Origin: Trifolium pratense
Taxonomy: Eukaryota; Streptophyta; Magnoliopsida; Fabales; Fabaceae
Assembly (NCBI RefSeq): GCF_020283565.1
Contig: NC_060063.1
Coordinates: forward strand, 44,228,856-44,292,855
DNA length: 64,000 nucleotides
Direction: 5' to 3'
The translations under genes and the position numbers were made by a program. The notes beneath the pieces are model-generated. The model ran no database searches, was not told where the DNA came from, and saw nothing but the letters and a program-made list of their open reading frames with translations. How positions within the stretch are numbered: position 1 is the stretch's first letter; each line of letters begins with the position of its first letter. Of the stretch, positions 1-15,000 are shown one piece after another.

Positions 1-3000
1 AGTAACATTTAGATGAACTTTCCCTAGTTCTGAAATACATTTATAATAACTTTATGCGTCGTTATCTTAATACAACCAGCAAAAGAAGCTAATGATAATT
101 TAATGCACTAGATTAGCAAGTCAAATATTAAAATCACACTCTAGGTATTGGTTTCTGATTATCAAATTATTATTAACCATACAACCCACCAACTCTCCTG
201 TTTTTCATCATTTTCCTTATTTAAGTTTGCTATTATTCTTATTTCTCTTCATTTTTCCTTTCCAGATAAAATCAAAGAGCAATAGGTGCAATCATTGGAG
301 AGATTTAGAAATTCTTGATATGGCCAACCCGCTTAAAATGGGAAACGAAATTCCTAGCAGGGCCATCACTAGCGTGTTTTTGCTTCTTATCATAACTTAT
401 CATTTCAAAAGTTACCTAGTACTATAAAGATATCAGGCTACAAACCATTATGGAGTCCTACAATACAAATATAACAAATTATAACAAAAATGAAGTGACA
501 TGACACTTACTTTTTTAGCATTGTTCTCATATTGATCCATCACCTCATCAAGCAGTGTGGGCCAAGAACCCAGTTCCATCTTATGCCATGATGACATCAG
601 ATCAAAAACATTTTTCAACTGATCTACAGGTCATTAAAACCATAAAATTAGTAAAACATGATGCACACCATTGTAGCTACATTAATTGAAAGAAAATTCG
701 TACTTGAGAAGGAGAACTTTGAATTATTTTCTTGCATAACTTGAGCCTTGTGAAGTAAAAACTGCAACCCTGAAAAAACCTAAAGAGGAAAGAATAGACA
801 GACGAGTCATGGATGAAATCAATTTGCTTTCTATTATATCTATATATATAAAGGAAAAGTGTGCTACTGCATATAAGTATATGACAACTTCATTGGCAAT
901 AGAGGTTCACACACTTTTCAAATTCTATTAATCTCTACAATAGGAAATCAACTGTTGTAAAAGATCGGAGTCTATTCAGTAATTAATAGCTACCTTCGCT
1001 AGAGGGATATCAGATGGAAGAGTCAGGAGCATGTCAATGACATCCAGAAATTTCTGAAGATCATTCTGTTCTTCCCACTCATTTAGAAGAGAGAAAACCT
1101 GCTGTCTTAGTGGTGCAAGTACTTTCAGCATTTGTTCAATCTCATGAGCATTTGAATCCTGATCCATAAAAAAAAAAAAAAAAAAAATGCACATGCCATG
1201 ATGCAACCATTAAAAGAGGAAGAGAAGGATGTCCAAGGATCTAAAATATTAAAAAAAAACAGAACTGAGAAACACCTTGTAAAAATTGAATCTATTAGCT
1301 GATTTGGATGACGAAAGAAACTTTCTTCTATAGTCAATACAGAGATAAAATAAATGTTCTGGAATCAGTTTAGCATCTAAACTGGCCAAATTTGGAGAGT
1401 GGACACCTGAGAAGAAGAAAAAATTAAGAATTAGAAAATAGAAAATATAATATAAAGTCATAAGCAGTGCCCAGATACAAAGTGGAAATCATAATCAGAA
1501 CTTATTATTACCTTTGATTAAATTGATACCCAATTTATATGACTCGCTGAAGGAATGCAACCGATCTTCATCAGAAATTTTGAAGATTCCGGGCTGAAAA
1601 AAGAAGTCATTATTATGAGACAAAAAAAAACTGCAAAATAAAAAAAATTAAACAAAAAAAATCACTAGGAAAGAAGGACGACAACTGAAAACAAATGATC
1701 AACACAAATTATATAAAAGTCATATCACTCACTTGGCGTGATCGTGAAAAGAAAAAAAATCAAAATATATATATTAAAATACAAGAAAACAAATCAATCT
1801 AATCTTGATGAATTTATTTTGAAATACAAATCGGTGTTAGATTATGGCCAACCCATGAAAGTCAGTAAATATTTTGAACCAGTAGCCAATGAAGCTCGAA
1901 ATCTGGGTTATAAACCACGAAATGTATTTCACAAAAAATCATCTGATATAAGACTCGATTATGTTTACAATGCCAAATTGCAAATCATATTCTAACTTAT
2001 AAAGAAGTCAATAAGTCATAAAAATCTTTCAGCCCCAAATTGCAAATCATATTCTAACTTCTATAGAAGCCAAGGCTACATAGACTCACATCTTGGACTA
2101 GATCACCAGATCCAAATAACTGAGTGTGAATGAGAACCACATTGTCCAGGAAAGACTCTTCCAGGTACTTCCATTCTTCATCCGATATTTCATATTCCTC
2201 TGATGATTCCATCTGATTAATTGAACAGATTTTAGATGACTAATACATAGAAGATGGAATCAATTAATTAAGAACATACATTTAGCATAAAAAACCAATC
2301 TTACTTTGTCTGCGGATTTTTCTTCATAAGAAAATTCTTTCCATTCAGAAAATGCTTCAGTTGCACTTGAATTTGCAAGAGCTGGTATTTCAACCTCAAT
2401 AACACTCTCAATTTGGAATGCTCGAGACTTAAACTTGAACTGTTGAGCATCATATTCGCTTTTTGATTTTGCATAACCTTTCATACTCATCCAAAGGCTG
2501 GCAAACTCGTAAAATATCTTTTGCAAATGCTGGTAGAGAAATATATCGAGTTATAAGCAAATAATTATTTCAACAGATTCAAATAAAAGTGAATCAGTTG
2601 GCACAAAAAACCAGAGCATGGACACTGACCATATAAGATGCACGGTCGATTATTTTTGCATTTGATATAGAATATGCAATTTGAACGAGAATGTTCCAAT
2701 AGATGGCAGCTCTATATCGCATCACAGATACCTGTTTTCAAAATTCAAATACACACTAATTAACAAAACAAAACTTGCACAATCCATATTATTATATTAG
2801 GAATAGAATCTAATCCAATAATTAATTTACCTTCTTATCAGTAGAAACGCCACTTGAAAGATTATAAAGCCTTTCCATCAAACCCATATTCAAATTAAAG
2901 TCTTCCCCAAAATCTAGCTTGTATGACGGATGCCAGTCTAATCCAACATACTCAATGGAAATGAACTTGCATGAAGCAGCTCGGGGGAAGCGCATAAGTA

Positions 3001-6000
3001 CATATATCATTTCCTGAAAAGTTCATAATGTCGGCTTCCAAATAGAATATAAATAAATTTATACATGCAAGTATTCAATAAATGACAAAGTTACCATAAT
3101 CGAGTTGATGTTTTCATGCCCAACTTTTCTCAAATATTCTTTCTCCAAGGTGCTTGACAGAACCAGTGATAACCCAAATTTCATCTCATACACAGCGACT
3201 TGAATGGGTTGAATAATGTCATTATATGCTGTGTACTCATCCGTCAATCGATTAATGAAACACATTGCTGTTTCCTGGAATTCAAACCCAGAAATAAAGA
3301 TAAATGACAGTACAAAAATAATAACTTTCACTACAGCCTTCTATCCAGAGAGGTGGTTCTAAGAAAATGACAAAAGGTCATTATTTTCCAATTTGCCAAT
3401 GAAAAATCTGCTTCTACTTGTTTTTTAACTCTCATCCTTTTTGTACCATGATAGACTTTATTTAGTTTCAAGTAGTACTAGGGATCATCTCATTACTTAG
3501 GTGGCAAGTTAGTCTCAAAACAATCACTAAGAGAGGGTCCAAGTATTTGCATTTACGATTTTTAGCTTTGTATAATTGATGGTTGTAGATGGATACCTAT
3601 TCAATCACTTTTGTTATGATGTAAGGCAATCCAGTGCAAATATAGGGCTTGGCAATCACTCGGGTACAAGATAATTGATACATATACTCTAGCCCTGGAA
3701 AATTTATCATACAATGGTATGACTTATCATCCATTTAATTTCTTCTAAATTCACATATGGTTCTCATATCAGGTTTGCGGTCTTCACTTTCTTAGTTTCT
3801 ACCATTGTTACAAGAATACCTGATTAGAAGCTATTTTTACAAAATCTTCATTTTCTTTTGAATTCAATTTCTCCCAGAACTCTAATGAACACTAAACTTC
3901 AAAATTCAAATATGTTGTGGCTTGATCAATTCTATATAAAGCTATTCATTTTGGTATTGTCAACCTCGTTAGATAACATGATGTTGACTCAATTACATGA
4001 TTTCGTATTGAATGAACACTTCATTATTAAGAACCTAGGAGCACTCTTTCATTTGTCAAAACACTTTGCAAGGAATATCACAATACTCGCGGACCGAGAT
4101 TAGTGACCATTTTTTAGTTAATTACCTGGTCTACGTTGGTTTTTTATTTTCAAAAGTCTCTTTTTAAGATGAGTGATGATTCATGATCCCTGATCCAAAT
4201 AGTTGATTCCCTTAAATTTCTAATAACTTCTCTTACGTTTCCATTAAATCTAAACACTACTATATATTGAATTCCATTACTTTATCACTTCAAAATATAA
4301 TTAAGTTTGATAACTTCTATTTTTTTTTTATGAATAAGATAATCTTACTATCAGTTTATTATATTTTTAAATCTACTGATAGCAAGATGATTTAAATAAA
4401 ATATATTTTATTCAAATATTATAAACAAAAGTATGCATTTATCATAGTCATATGACCAAAAGTATGAGAAAAATAAATATTTATACATAGTATTCCAAAT
4501 TAATTCAACCTTAATGACATTCCTAGAAAGTTACCTGCCAACTGTGAGTGCGGTCGATAACCTGTTGTAGATCCTCTGCTTCAACATTACCGACCAGAAC
4601 TTCCAAACCAGCAACATGTTTGAGAAACTCATCGCATTCATTCATTAACTTCTTGTATTTCCAGGATTCAGAGCGAAACACGATCTGAGTACAAATCAAA
4701 TATATTTATAAGTAATGGAAAACAGCAGTGAAGCACTCCCACAGACATAAAGCAAAATAATTTTTGCATTTCCAGTCAAATTACAGATAGAAACAGGGAA
4801 AAAGGTTTAAAGGATATGCTCGAAGAAAATAATAAACGCATTAATAACACCAGCATACTCTGCAAACATATGCAAGTAATGCTGGTAATTGGACAAAAGA
4901 ATAAGCCCAATTTTCTATTTTAACAAATTTAGTGATAACATACGTTACTAAAAATTTAGCAAAAAACCATACTACTTCCAAATAGGAAATGAAATCTGGT
5001 GATAGTACAATAAGACAAGTATGACATTTTCATGTCCCTTGGGTCTATCATACAAAATGATGAGAACATGAGGGTGTAAACCAAGAGGATCGAAAATGAG
5101 CAGATGAAATGGAGGAATATTTAGTGTCTGATGTGTGATAGAAAAAGTACACTCAAGCTTTAACCAAAACTTGAAGGCAAAAAAACTATAGGACCTGCAA
5201 TACTATAAAGGATGCCGGGCAGTAAAAAGCCACCAATGAAGTAAGCTCGGTGTTGCAACACAAGGTTCAATTAAATATGCAATCATTGGAGAGAAATTTG
5301 GGATAGCATCTCCCATTACAGAAAAGATTTAAGTTTCAATATAGGTAATTATACATCAGGGTAGAGAACTCATAAAAGCACTTTCAAGAGAATTGACCAA
5401 TTAGAGGATAATAATATAATGCATGGTCTATATGGGAACATAACATGTGACATTAAAATACAACATTGTTTGATCCAACTTGCTGACTCTGCCAAGTGAG
5501 ACAAGGCTTGACTTTTGTTGTTACTAACAATTTTGCACTGCCTAGCCCAGAGGTAAAAGACTGAGCAAAGTTGAACTATAAAGGCACCAGAACACATTGC
5601 CATGTGATATTGCCAGCAATAACTAATGGGTAGTTGCAACTATAGAGGAGGAAATACGACAAAAGAAAAAATGGATAGTTGCAACTAGAGAAAACCATAT
5701 GCAGAAATCAAGAACTCTGTATGACCAAGCTATAATTTAGAGATGCAGTGCCATTTTTATTTTGCAAATACTTCACATCAGCCAAGATTAAAATATTAAA
5801 TGCACTTCACACAAACTATCAACAAGAATAAACAGGCATCATTTATTAAAAATACTGAGTTTATACTCAAACATCCATATTCCATCATAAAATCTATAAT
5901 TAAATATGCATAAGGAAAATAGTTCAAATAACTAGATAGACAATCACGAGATAATAATCTAAAAACCTTTCTTTGCAGCTTTTTACGCTCTGCTTGAAGC

Positions 6001-9000
6001 TTTTCTAGTCGTTCAGCTTTTCTTTTATCAGCTTCTACTGTCAAAAACTGTCCTGCTAAATACCCACACTCTTTCCGCACCTGAAAATAATTTAATAAAT
6101 ACAAACTAAATTTCTAAATAGATGTACAGAGCTATTTCAGTCAGGAATTGTGATAGATGATGAAAAATGCAGGATGATGTAGTAAACACTAAACAAGGAA
6201 GGAGCATAATATAATAGAAAATCAAAATGTTATCTGTGAAATCAAAGCACTTTTTTGGAATACCTGAATTTCAAGTTCAAGTGATGATATTGTTTCTTCA
6301 AGCTGAGTGTACTTGCAATAGTACTTCATGGCAGGATCAACCTCATTATAGCTAAGCAAGAGATGAATGCGTAAAGCTCCAATGTGTGCCCATGCACAAC
6401 CAATCGTATAATTGAAATTGAAATCTGATATATATAAAGAAGAGAAGTTAGAAGTAACAAGGTTTAAATCCATGAACCAAAAATATTACACTTCTCTGGC
6501 CATAGTTAACGGAGCAATAGCCAGTAATTTTATATTTTGATTAAGCAATTAATTACCAGCAGTAGTGGAGTGAAGATACAGCTCCCTAAGCAGAGGAACA
6601 ATGAACTTATTAACGGAGTTTTTCAATCTTCGGTGTCGTGATGAAGCAACAAGGGTGCTCACCAAATGGATGCTTTCTTCCTAGATTCAGATAACAAAGG
6701 AATGAGAATACAAAACCAAGTATCAAGGGAAAGAGGGTGCTCTATGAAGTACCATACATCAAAATTCAAAACTACTTAAAACGAATACAAAACCAAAAAT
6801 CTAGTATTCAATAAAATCCAACATGAACCAAAAAGGTGTTGAAACAAAGAAAAGAGAAAGATACACGTAATGAATTTCATGTATTATATTTATTATCGCT
6901 CATCCATATCCAATACAGTCAATGCACATATATACACATTTGCATGTATTGTCGAACCAAGTTCATCAATAGTACAATATAAATCACACATACATATCCA
7001 ATACAATCAATGTACATATACACACATTTGCATGTATTGTCCAACTAAGTGCATCAATAGTACAATATAAACTGGAGTAATATATGATTGTTTTAACCTT
7101 CCAAAAGCCTAACATATTTTTTAACCAAGGGATTAGCCCATGACAAAATTTGAGTCAAATGTCCCCCCTTACTTATTTGGCAATACATGTTCAGAATATC
7201 AGAAGAACACAGACAATTCAATTCAATGACACCAAAACATATTTTTCTCATTTTCAAAACATGAGGTTCAGCTAAAGAACCAATGAGGTTGAGGTCAAAC
7301 ATGAATTGAGTTCCTTATGTGCTTGTGGTGGTCTTCAAAAACAAAATGTGTATTATTTTTTATGTGCATATCCACATGTATGATTTTACCAGAGAACATC
7401 CCCATAGGCATCTACGACTGCTTAACTTCACTTAAATTTTTTCATAAGTATGGATATACATTTATTAGTATAACTGTAGCATTATTCTGATAAATAAATT
7501 ATGTGTAGGTATTCATCATAGAGAAAGAGAATGTGCAATAAATAAATGTTGAAAAAGTAATTAGGGAAACAAACAAGCAATGCCCAACCAACATCTTTGA
7601 AGTACTACATCAATATACACAACATACAGGATATTTTCCAAATGCTCATAACTCTCTTCTTTCCAAAACAACAAAAACAGTTAAAAACCATATAAAGAAT
7701 GTTAACAAAATAAAATAAAAAGAACATACTGTAGTCGTATTTCTCTCGAAAGAAGAAAAGTTATATTTAATTCCAGCAAATTGATCTGCATCAAACGATT
7801 TTCTGTGCGCATAAATAATCTGCATTTAAAAGACATAAACATGAATTAGTTTAACGACTTCAGATAAACTATGTGCAATGGATAATAAAGACAAAATATA
7901 CAAAAAAAAAAAAAAAAAAAAACTAAATATTACTTGCTGAAAAAGGGAACGAGCAGCAGACAAAAGAAATTTAGGCAAATATGCCCCAGGGTGAGAGGAA
8001 TTCCACAAATTGGACAAGGAAACTCTACACTTCAGACATTGCACCCAAAACTCCTTGATAGCATGTGAGCTTTCCCTGAATATATCATGAACAAGGATGA
8101 GAAATTTTGTAGGACATTTAATGATGGATATTCTAATCTCATGACATGGCTCTCAATACAGGCAAGATGACAAGTACTCATACAACAAAACAATACAATA
8201 CAGGCAAGATGCACATTGACTAGTATTTAACTAAAAAGTAATGGAAGAAAAATAGCTGCCTTCAGATTTAAATTCAATAGTGATTTTATCTACATAAGTA
8301 TTGGTAAAACAAATTCTCGTATTCATGAGAGTTTAATTGTGGTTGTTAACTAGGACTTGAACTGTATTTTTTCTTATATATTTTCAAATTTAAATAGTTT
8401 CCAAAAATTAGAAAAGTATCTCGTATATATTCATTGCAGAGGATTTCCTCAATCAATTTAGATAGTGTATCTGTATTAATAATCCTACTGTAACTGTGTT
8501 TTACTTGCTGTTCTTGAGGACAGTAAAACACTCTTCTTTCTCTCACGAGAAACCCCAATATTGAAATTAGTAATGAGTATGTGAGTGTATGTACATGATA
8601 TGTACCAAATGAATGTTTTCATTCCTGTTATGTATAGCTTCTATTTCAAACACCTGTCTACAGCTGTTAGTTAGAAAGATAGTTATGCAGTTGTGTAACT
8701 GATGTAGTCTAGAACCTACTCCCAAAATATAGTACAATTAATACTTGTAATCTTGAGATTCAATTCATAACAAGTCAGAAAGACTTGTCCATTCATCTGC
8801 CATCTTATTTCACTTTCGACAAATTTTAGAAGACACGAGTGTAACAAATCTTTCATATTATTTCACTTTTGTCACATCTTTCAAAATTTTCATTTTTTAT
8901 TTGAGATAGCATAAACAGAATAATAACTATGAATCCTCGTAAATTAGAATTGCTATACTTACCTAAATATTTAATGAAATTAAAAAGATTCATAAAAATG

Positions 9001-12000
9001 AGACTAATGAGGTATTACACAATTGCATCCAACATCTAAAAGGAAAACCTTAGTATATTTTGAAACAAATAAAACCAGTATATAACAAAAATCTAAATAA
9101 CAAATAAAATGAACTCACGTGATCTGTAAAACAGTTGAAGCACACACAGGCTGAATGAGCATGTGGGGTAGTGCAATACTGATATTATCAAAACCTTCGA
9201 TCTTTGAGAAATTCTGGTGCAAGAACAAATATGATAAATGGGTCAAAAAGCAGACAACCACGAAAAACTAAAAATGAAAAAGAGAAATTGCATGAACACA
9301 AACCTTCACAAAATCAGGAAAACATGCCCACAAGGATTCATGCCAGTTAAACCACATCTCCAGAATAAAGCTTGCAATTTTAATATTCACTACAACCCAG
9401 GCCCAGGAAAAAAATCCAAAGAAAAAATAAATTAAAAAACCTTATGTGAGCACCATTTACAAAGAAAAAGGTTAATGCCACAAATCGGAATTCGAGCACC
9501 AACCTGCATCCATTGAAGTCCATGCATTCAAGGTCCACGAGATCTTTTGATGTGGTGAAAACATTTGTGGGGGTCTTGATGAGAAACTCAGAGAAAATTT
9601 TAAAGCAGAGTCCAAAAGGTAGGAAAGACGTCCCACAACCTATAACCAGATAAGCAGAGAAAATTATGTTTAAAACAATCCATTATACATACTGGTAGTA
9701 TAACAGAAAGAAAGTGATCTAATAAATCAATTCTTCATTTAAAACCAAAGTGTAGGTTCTCTCAGCATATACAGTAACTACCCAATAAGAAGGAAATATC
9801 ATTAAAACTGAAACAATTCATGACAACCAAACTTAAATAAATTAAATAAGTAATTGAACATTCATACTTAATTGAGTATGCATCTAAACAGACAATATAC
9901 CAATGAACACGTAAATACAAAATTGTTTGGAATATTACTTGGTGTAAGCCTTCAAGTTCGTCCAAAGGCACAGATGAGAGCTCCTTTAGTAACTCCATGT
10001 CCCTGAATAGACTGGTAGCGTCTGCTGGAGGAAATGTATCCTGCCATCCCTCAGATACAGAGTTTTGGCACAACAATTCCGGTGTTGACAAACAACAAGA
10101 AGCTAGACTATCAGCATAAGCTGAAAGATCTTTATATCCAGTGTTCGTTTGCAACTTGTGCTGTTCATGTTCTAACCTTCCTAACATTACCTGTAAAACA
10201 AGTTCAGTAACAGATCAAAGAGAAACACGGGCATTTATTGTTTTCAATGACAATAGAAAAGGCACGAACCTGATATGCCTCGTCTAACTTCTCAATAATA
10301 TGAGCACCATCATCTTCATGACTCCGTTTTGCTATCATAAACGAGGAGTTGGAGATATCTACATGGTTACGGAATAAAGAATGAAATGAGATACATTTGA
10401 AAATAATCAGATGGAGCAATATATCAAAGGTAAATAAAATCGGCATATGTGCACACCCAAAGTGACATAACCGAAACATTCATGCTAATTGTTTTAAGAG
10501 GCTATCACATCTTCCATGGGTTTTTATTGTCAAGCATATATAGGCAGAAATGATTAACATTTACAATCATCATAGATGGGTTTAATTTCATAGTCCACTG
10601 GGCTAAGGTTTCTCAAGAGAACTATCATGATTCGTATAGATAATTGCTATAGAAAACATATATGCCAAAAAAAAACACAATTTGTTTGTCTGATTGACCA
10701 AGACCTGCTCTAAATATGTGCTTGATGACAACTTTCAGATGTCAAGTCAAGTAAACTACATATCTTTCGAATAAATATTTAATCATCCTAATCAAAATGA
10801 ATAATAAAAAGGATAACTCCTGCACCACCAGAAAACTACTAGAACTATAAAACTATTTCAAAAGATAAATCCAATAATGATAGCCTTGAGGATATTATCA
10901 TGGCTCGTTAATATTTGAAATATTAATGAGAGCGGTAAGACTCCAATAGAACATTTATATTCGGAAATATAATGCCAACATACCTTGCAATACAAGGTAG
11001 CGAAGATCATGATCAAATGCTACGACAGCATCGACATGATGGCTGGTCAACATTCCTGCATTTTTCCAACAGAGAAGTTAATCCAGTTAATTGGAATTTA
11101 AATATGCATGCTAAAACTAACAGCAAGCAATGCAGAAGTAAACCTTGATTACTATTGTTTGCTCTCTTCCTAGGCCAAAGTGCTTCATACAATTTTAGAA
11201 GCTGCTGATTTTTATCATGTAAATCAGACGAGGTGGGCAAAAATGGGTGACCACCATGAATCCACAGCAAGGATTTTTCTGATGAAATTTTTTTCAATTT
11301 TTCGCTTTCCACCTATTTAAGGGGGGGAAAAGTTAATTCTTTTCTGAGAATAATAGAAAATATAAACATTATGCTTAGCTTACCAAAAAATGGTTTACAG
11401 CTTTAGGACAGATAGTCATAAACTTCGCAGCATCTTTCAGCAAAGAATGCCAAGAAATCACCATCTGGTCAAACATTGAAGAACTGAAGTAACGCCAGAA
11501 TAAAACATGATCCTCAATAAGGTCAGAGTATAACTGTATTATATCATCAAAAGATTTATCTTCAATTAGCTTAGGAGTTGACTCCACAAGTTTACTAAGG
11601 AATTCTTTTTCCAACGCACGGAGAGACTTTAAAACTGGACCAAAGCAACTCATTGCATCTGTAAAACTATACTGCATCTCAGTAATCCATTGCTGGTTAG
11701 TTAACCTTAGCTGATCGAAGCAACGAATGGCATTACAGAGATATTTAATTTCACTATTTGGTGCTGCCAAATCAACTAAATCAAGAGATAACAATGGCAT
11801 CAACTGCATATCAACATCTAGTTTCCTGCGGTCTGAAATATATTGCCAAATAGGATGTTCAATCATCTGTCCTATGAGATTGTGGAAGTAACCAAAGAAC
11901 TGGCAGAAAGGCTGCAGCTGAGAACTAAACCAATCAAACCTGAGAAGATATAACTTAAAATCACTTTCTGTTGCCTGTTCAATTGTCCAATTGGCCGCAA

Positions 12001-15000
12001 ATAAGAGCATTTTGTTTGCCAATTCTGAGTCGAACTCAAATTCACTTTCAGAGTGTGTGATTATCCCAATTGAAGTCTTGGGAAACATAATATCATGCAA
12101 CATCCTCATATCCATTAAATATGGCCTCCCATGATCAGCAGTAGTTTGCAAGCCATCTCTTGAGTACCTTCTCTGAGCAATTTGATATTGTTGTGACGCA
12201 AATTGAGTTCCCAGGAACTCCAGATACATGCAATTCTGTTTGATTGAAGCTTCTTTTGAGTAATATATATAATCTCTTAAACTTAATGTCACTGGCCATC
12301 CTCCTGACAAGCCCAAGGGACAGTCTGCCAAAGGATCATATCTAGACAAACCAGTTCCTGATAAAAATTGTGTTTTGGCAAAATTGATAATTTGTTCCCC
12401 TTCAACATAGAATGATGAGAGGTATGTATGCTCCCAACTCAATTGTAGACTCCAGATGGGACGACACCCGTTCATGAGAAGTTGCCAAAAAAGATGGACC
12501 CAATGTGAAAGTTCAAGATATGTAATGTGAACATTAAGCTTTGAACCTTCACTTTTAGCATACATGTGGGCTCTGGCCATGGAATCAATCAATTGAGCAA
12601 ATGGGATACCCGCTAAACTGAGAAATCTCTTCACATCTTTGGACTCGAAAATCTCAAGGCTTCCACTTATATCATCCAAAGCCCAGTATGGCTCCATCAT
12701 AAATATCTCAACTCCTCTGTTACGCATAGCTCGAGAAACTTCACCGTAGCGGGGATTAACTGTGAGAAACATGCGGAAATTTTGGTGTGGGTGGATAACC
12801 AAGGGGTTTCCATCAACAATTCCACGCTCATTGACAGTGATTGATCCACTAGGTTCAACCAAAGAGTTAATCCTATCAAGAACCTGGAAACAAAAACAAG
12901 TAAAAAAATTAAAAGATACAGATTGATACTGCTTTGCACAATAACTTACAACAATAATTTTATCCAATGTTATCAATGGCAGACAGTGGATAATGGTGGC
13001 AAGCCAAAATTCTGCCATAAAAATGATAGATGGCACGGCACTGCGGCCTATGACAGAAGTATGGCTGCTACAACAAAAGTACAATACACAAAAATTACCA
13101 AAAAATATTCTGCAGAATATAATAAAAATATCTAAGAATAGAACATACAAATACACACTGATAAGCACAACTTCACACCCAAATACAGACAAAGCATCAA
13201 TATTATATACGTCACATACCGTGGGATTACAAAGATTTGCATTCTCCAGTACAATCCATTCCCCTCGCTCTATTGCCTTGATCAATAATCCTGTAACCCA
13301 TTCAAATTTTGTGGAAACCAAGTTTTTCTGATCATTTGCTTTCAGTTTTAAAATGGTATGCTTGACAAAATCAAGATCCCGAATTGAATAAGATAAGAAG
13401 AGAGAATTATTTTCTATAAACAACTTCAGTTTTTCAATGATCTCGTCTAACAAACTAAGAGAACAAATTATATTCCTCCAGTTTTCAAGATAATTTGAAG
13501 CAGAAGCTAAGATGTCAAATTTAGACGAAAAATCAGTCCATCTTCTATATAAATCTGTTTCCTTAAACGCTGCTCCATTCAAAACCTCCAGTTGCAAACT
13601 ACAGTACTCGTTAACATAGCCCTCAACTTGAGCAACAACTGTACGAAAGTTACGCAAGGCATCATATTGTTCAAAAGATCCCAGTAATTCAGAAATATCA
13701 GTTGCAGATGAAAGATTTACTTCATTCAGTACATTGCCTGTTAGGGCAGCTAGTAATCGTAACAATTTAGTTTTTCCTGAGCATGATGGGCCAACCAAGA
13801 TACATAACCATTGATGCTCTACACAAAGAGCTGCAGCTTCCAAACTTTGACAGATTTTAGGTTGTATCAGGAGCTGACTGCTTGAGGCAGTATAAAATTG
13901 GGTGACATTCCTCTTAATTGCAACATTGCCCACAATTAAATTATCTGAATTGAGCTGAACACGAGGATACGGATTTATATACGGTATCACCTTAAATACG
14001 TCCTTGAAGACCTGTATGACTTCCTTCCGATCAGCTGCCGTACGCATTCTTTGAATGTAGACAATGTTCAAGAAGGAATGTGCTTCCAAAGGCTGCGGTG
14101 CACCTAAATTAAACATAATGAAATTTCAAGATAAAAGAGAACAATTCTACATGGGATATCGGTAATAAAATGAAAAAATCAGAAGTATAAGTATAAGGAA
14201 TAGAATAACAGACCTTCAATTATCTCACAAGATCGAAACACATCACGAAGATTAAATTCCCATGGGAAGCCATCCTTTGCAAAATTTTGATTCAGCATAG
14301 TTTCTTCATGCATCCTTTTATTAAATAAGATTAACATTGAAAGTATAGGCTCCGGGATATTTGGAAATTTTGATTTGCAAATGGACAGATAATCGTCCTC
14401 CAGTAGCTCATCCACATATACCTATCATCAATGACCAAAAAACAATTAATACAACTTGCAAATTGAGCACACAAAGAACATATTTACCATCAAAAAGACA
14501 TCAAAAATGGAAGTTCATTTCTGCAAGTAATAAGATTTTCTTATGGTTTTTACAAGTTTTTAAATAACTTCAGTAATACAGCCAGATAAATTTGGAGTTC
14601 GGACTTCAGATTTTTCTAGGTAACTTGTTTTGAAGTCCTCCTACCAACTTCTCGAGCCTCACATTTAAACACAAAATTAATATACAACAAGCATACCTTG
14701 GTAAATCGATTTAGGAAGGATCTTGGAAGGCCTTTCCGGCCACCACCTTGATGTGATGGATTCTGACACGCAAAAATTCTAAATGATGGAGGACACTTAT
14801 AAGTATTACCCAGCTCCGGTATAAACACTTCAGCTCGATGGTCCAGAATAGCATTCAAACCCTGTGTGAAAGAACTGTGTTACAACTAATATTGTAAACA
14901 AAAAATTTGAAGAATAAGAATCAGAAAACCAATAATAAAGGTAAAAAGAATGTAATAGTGCTCATAAAGAGATGATTTAAAATGAAAACAAAGAGGAACA

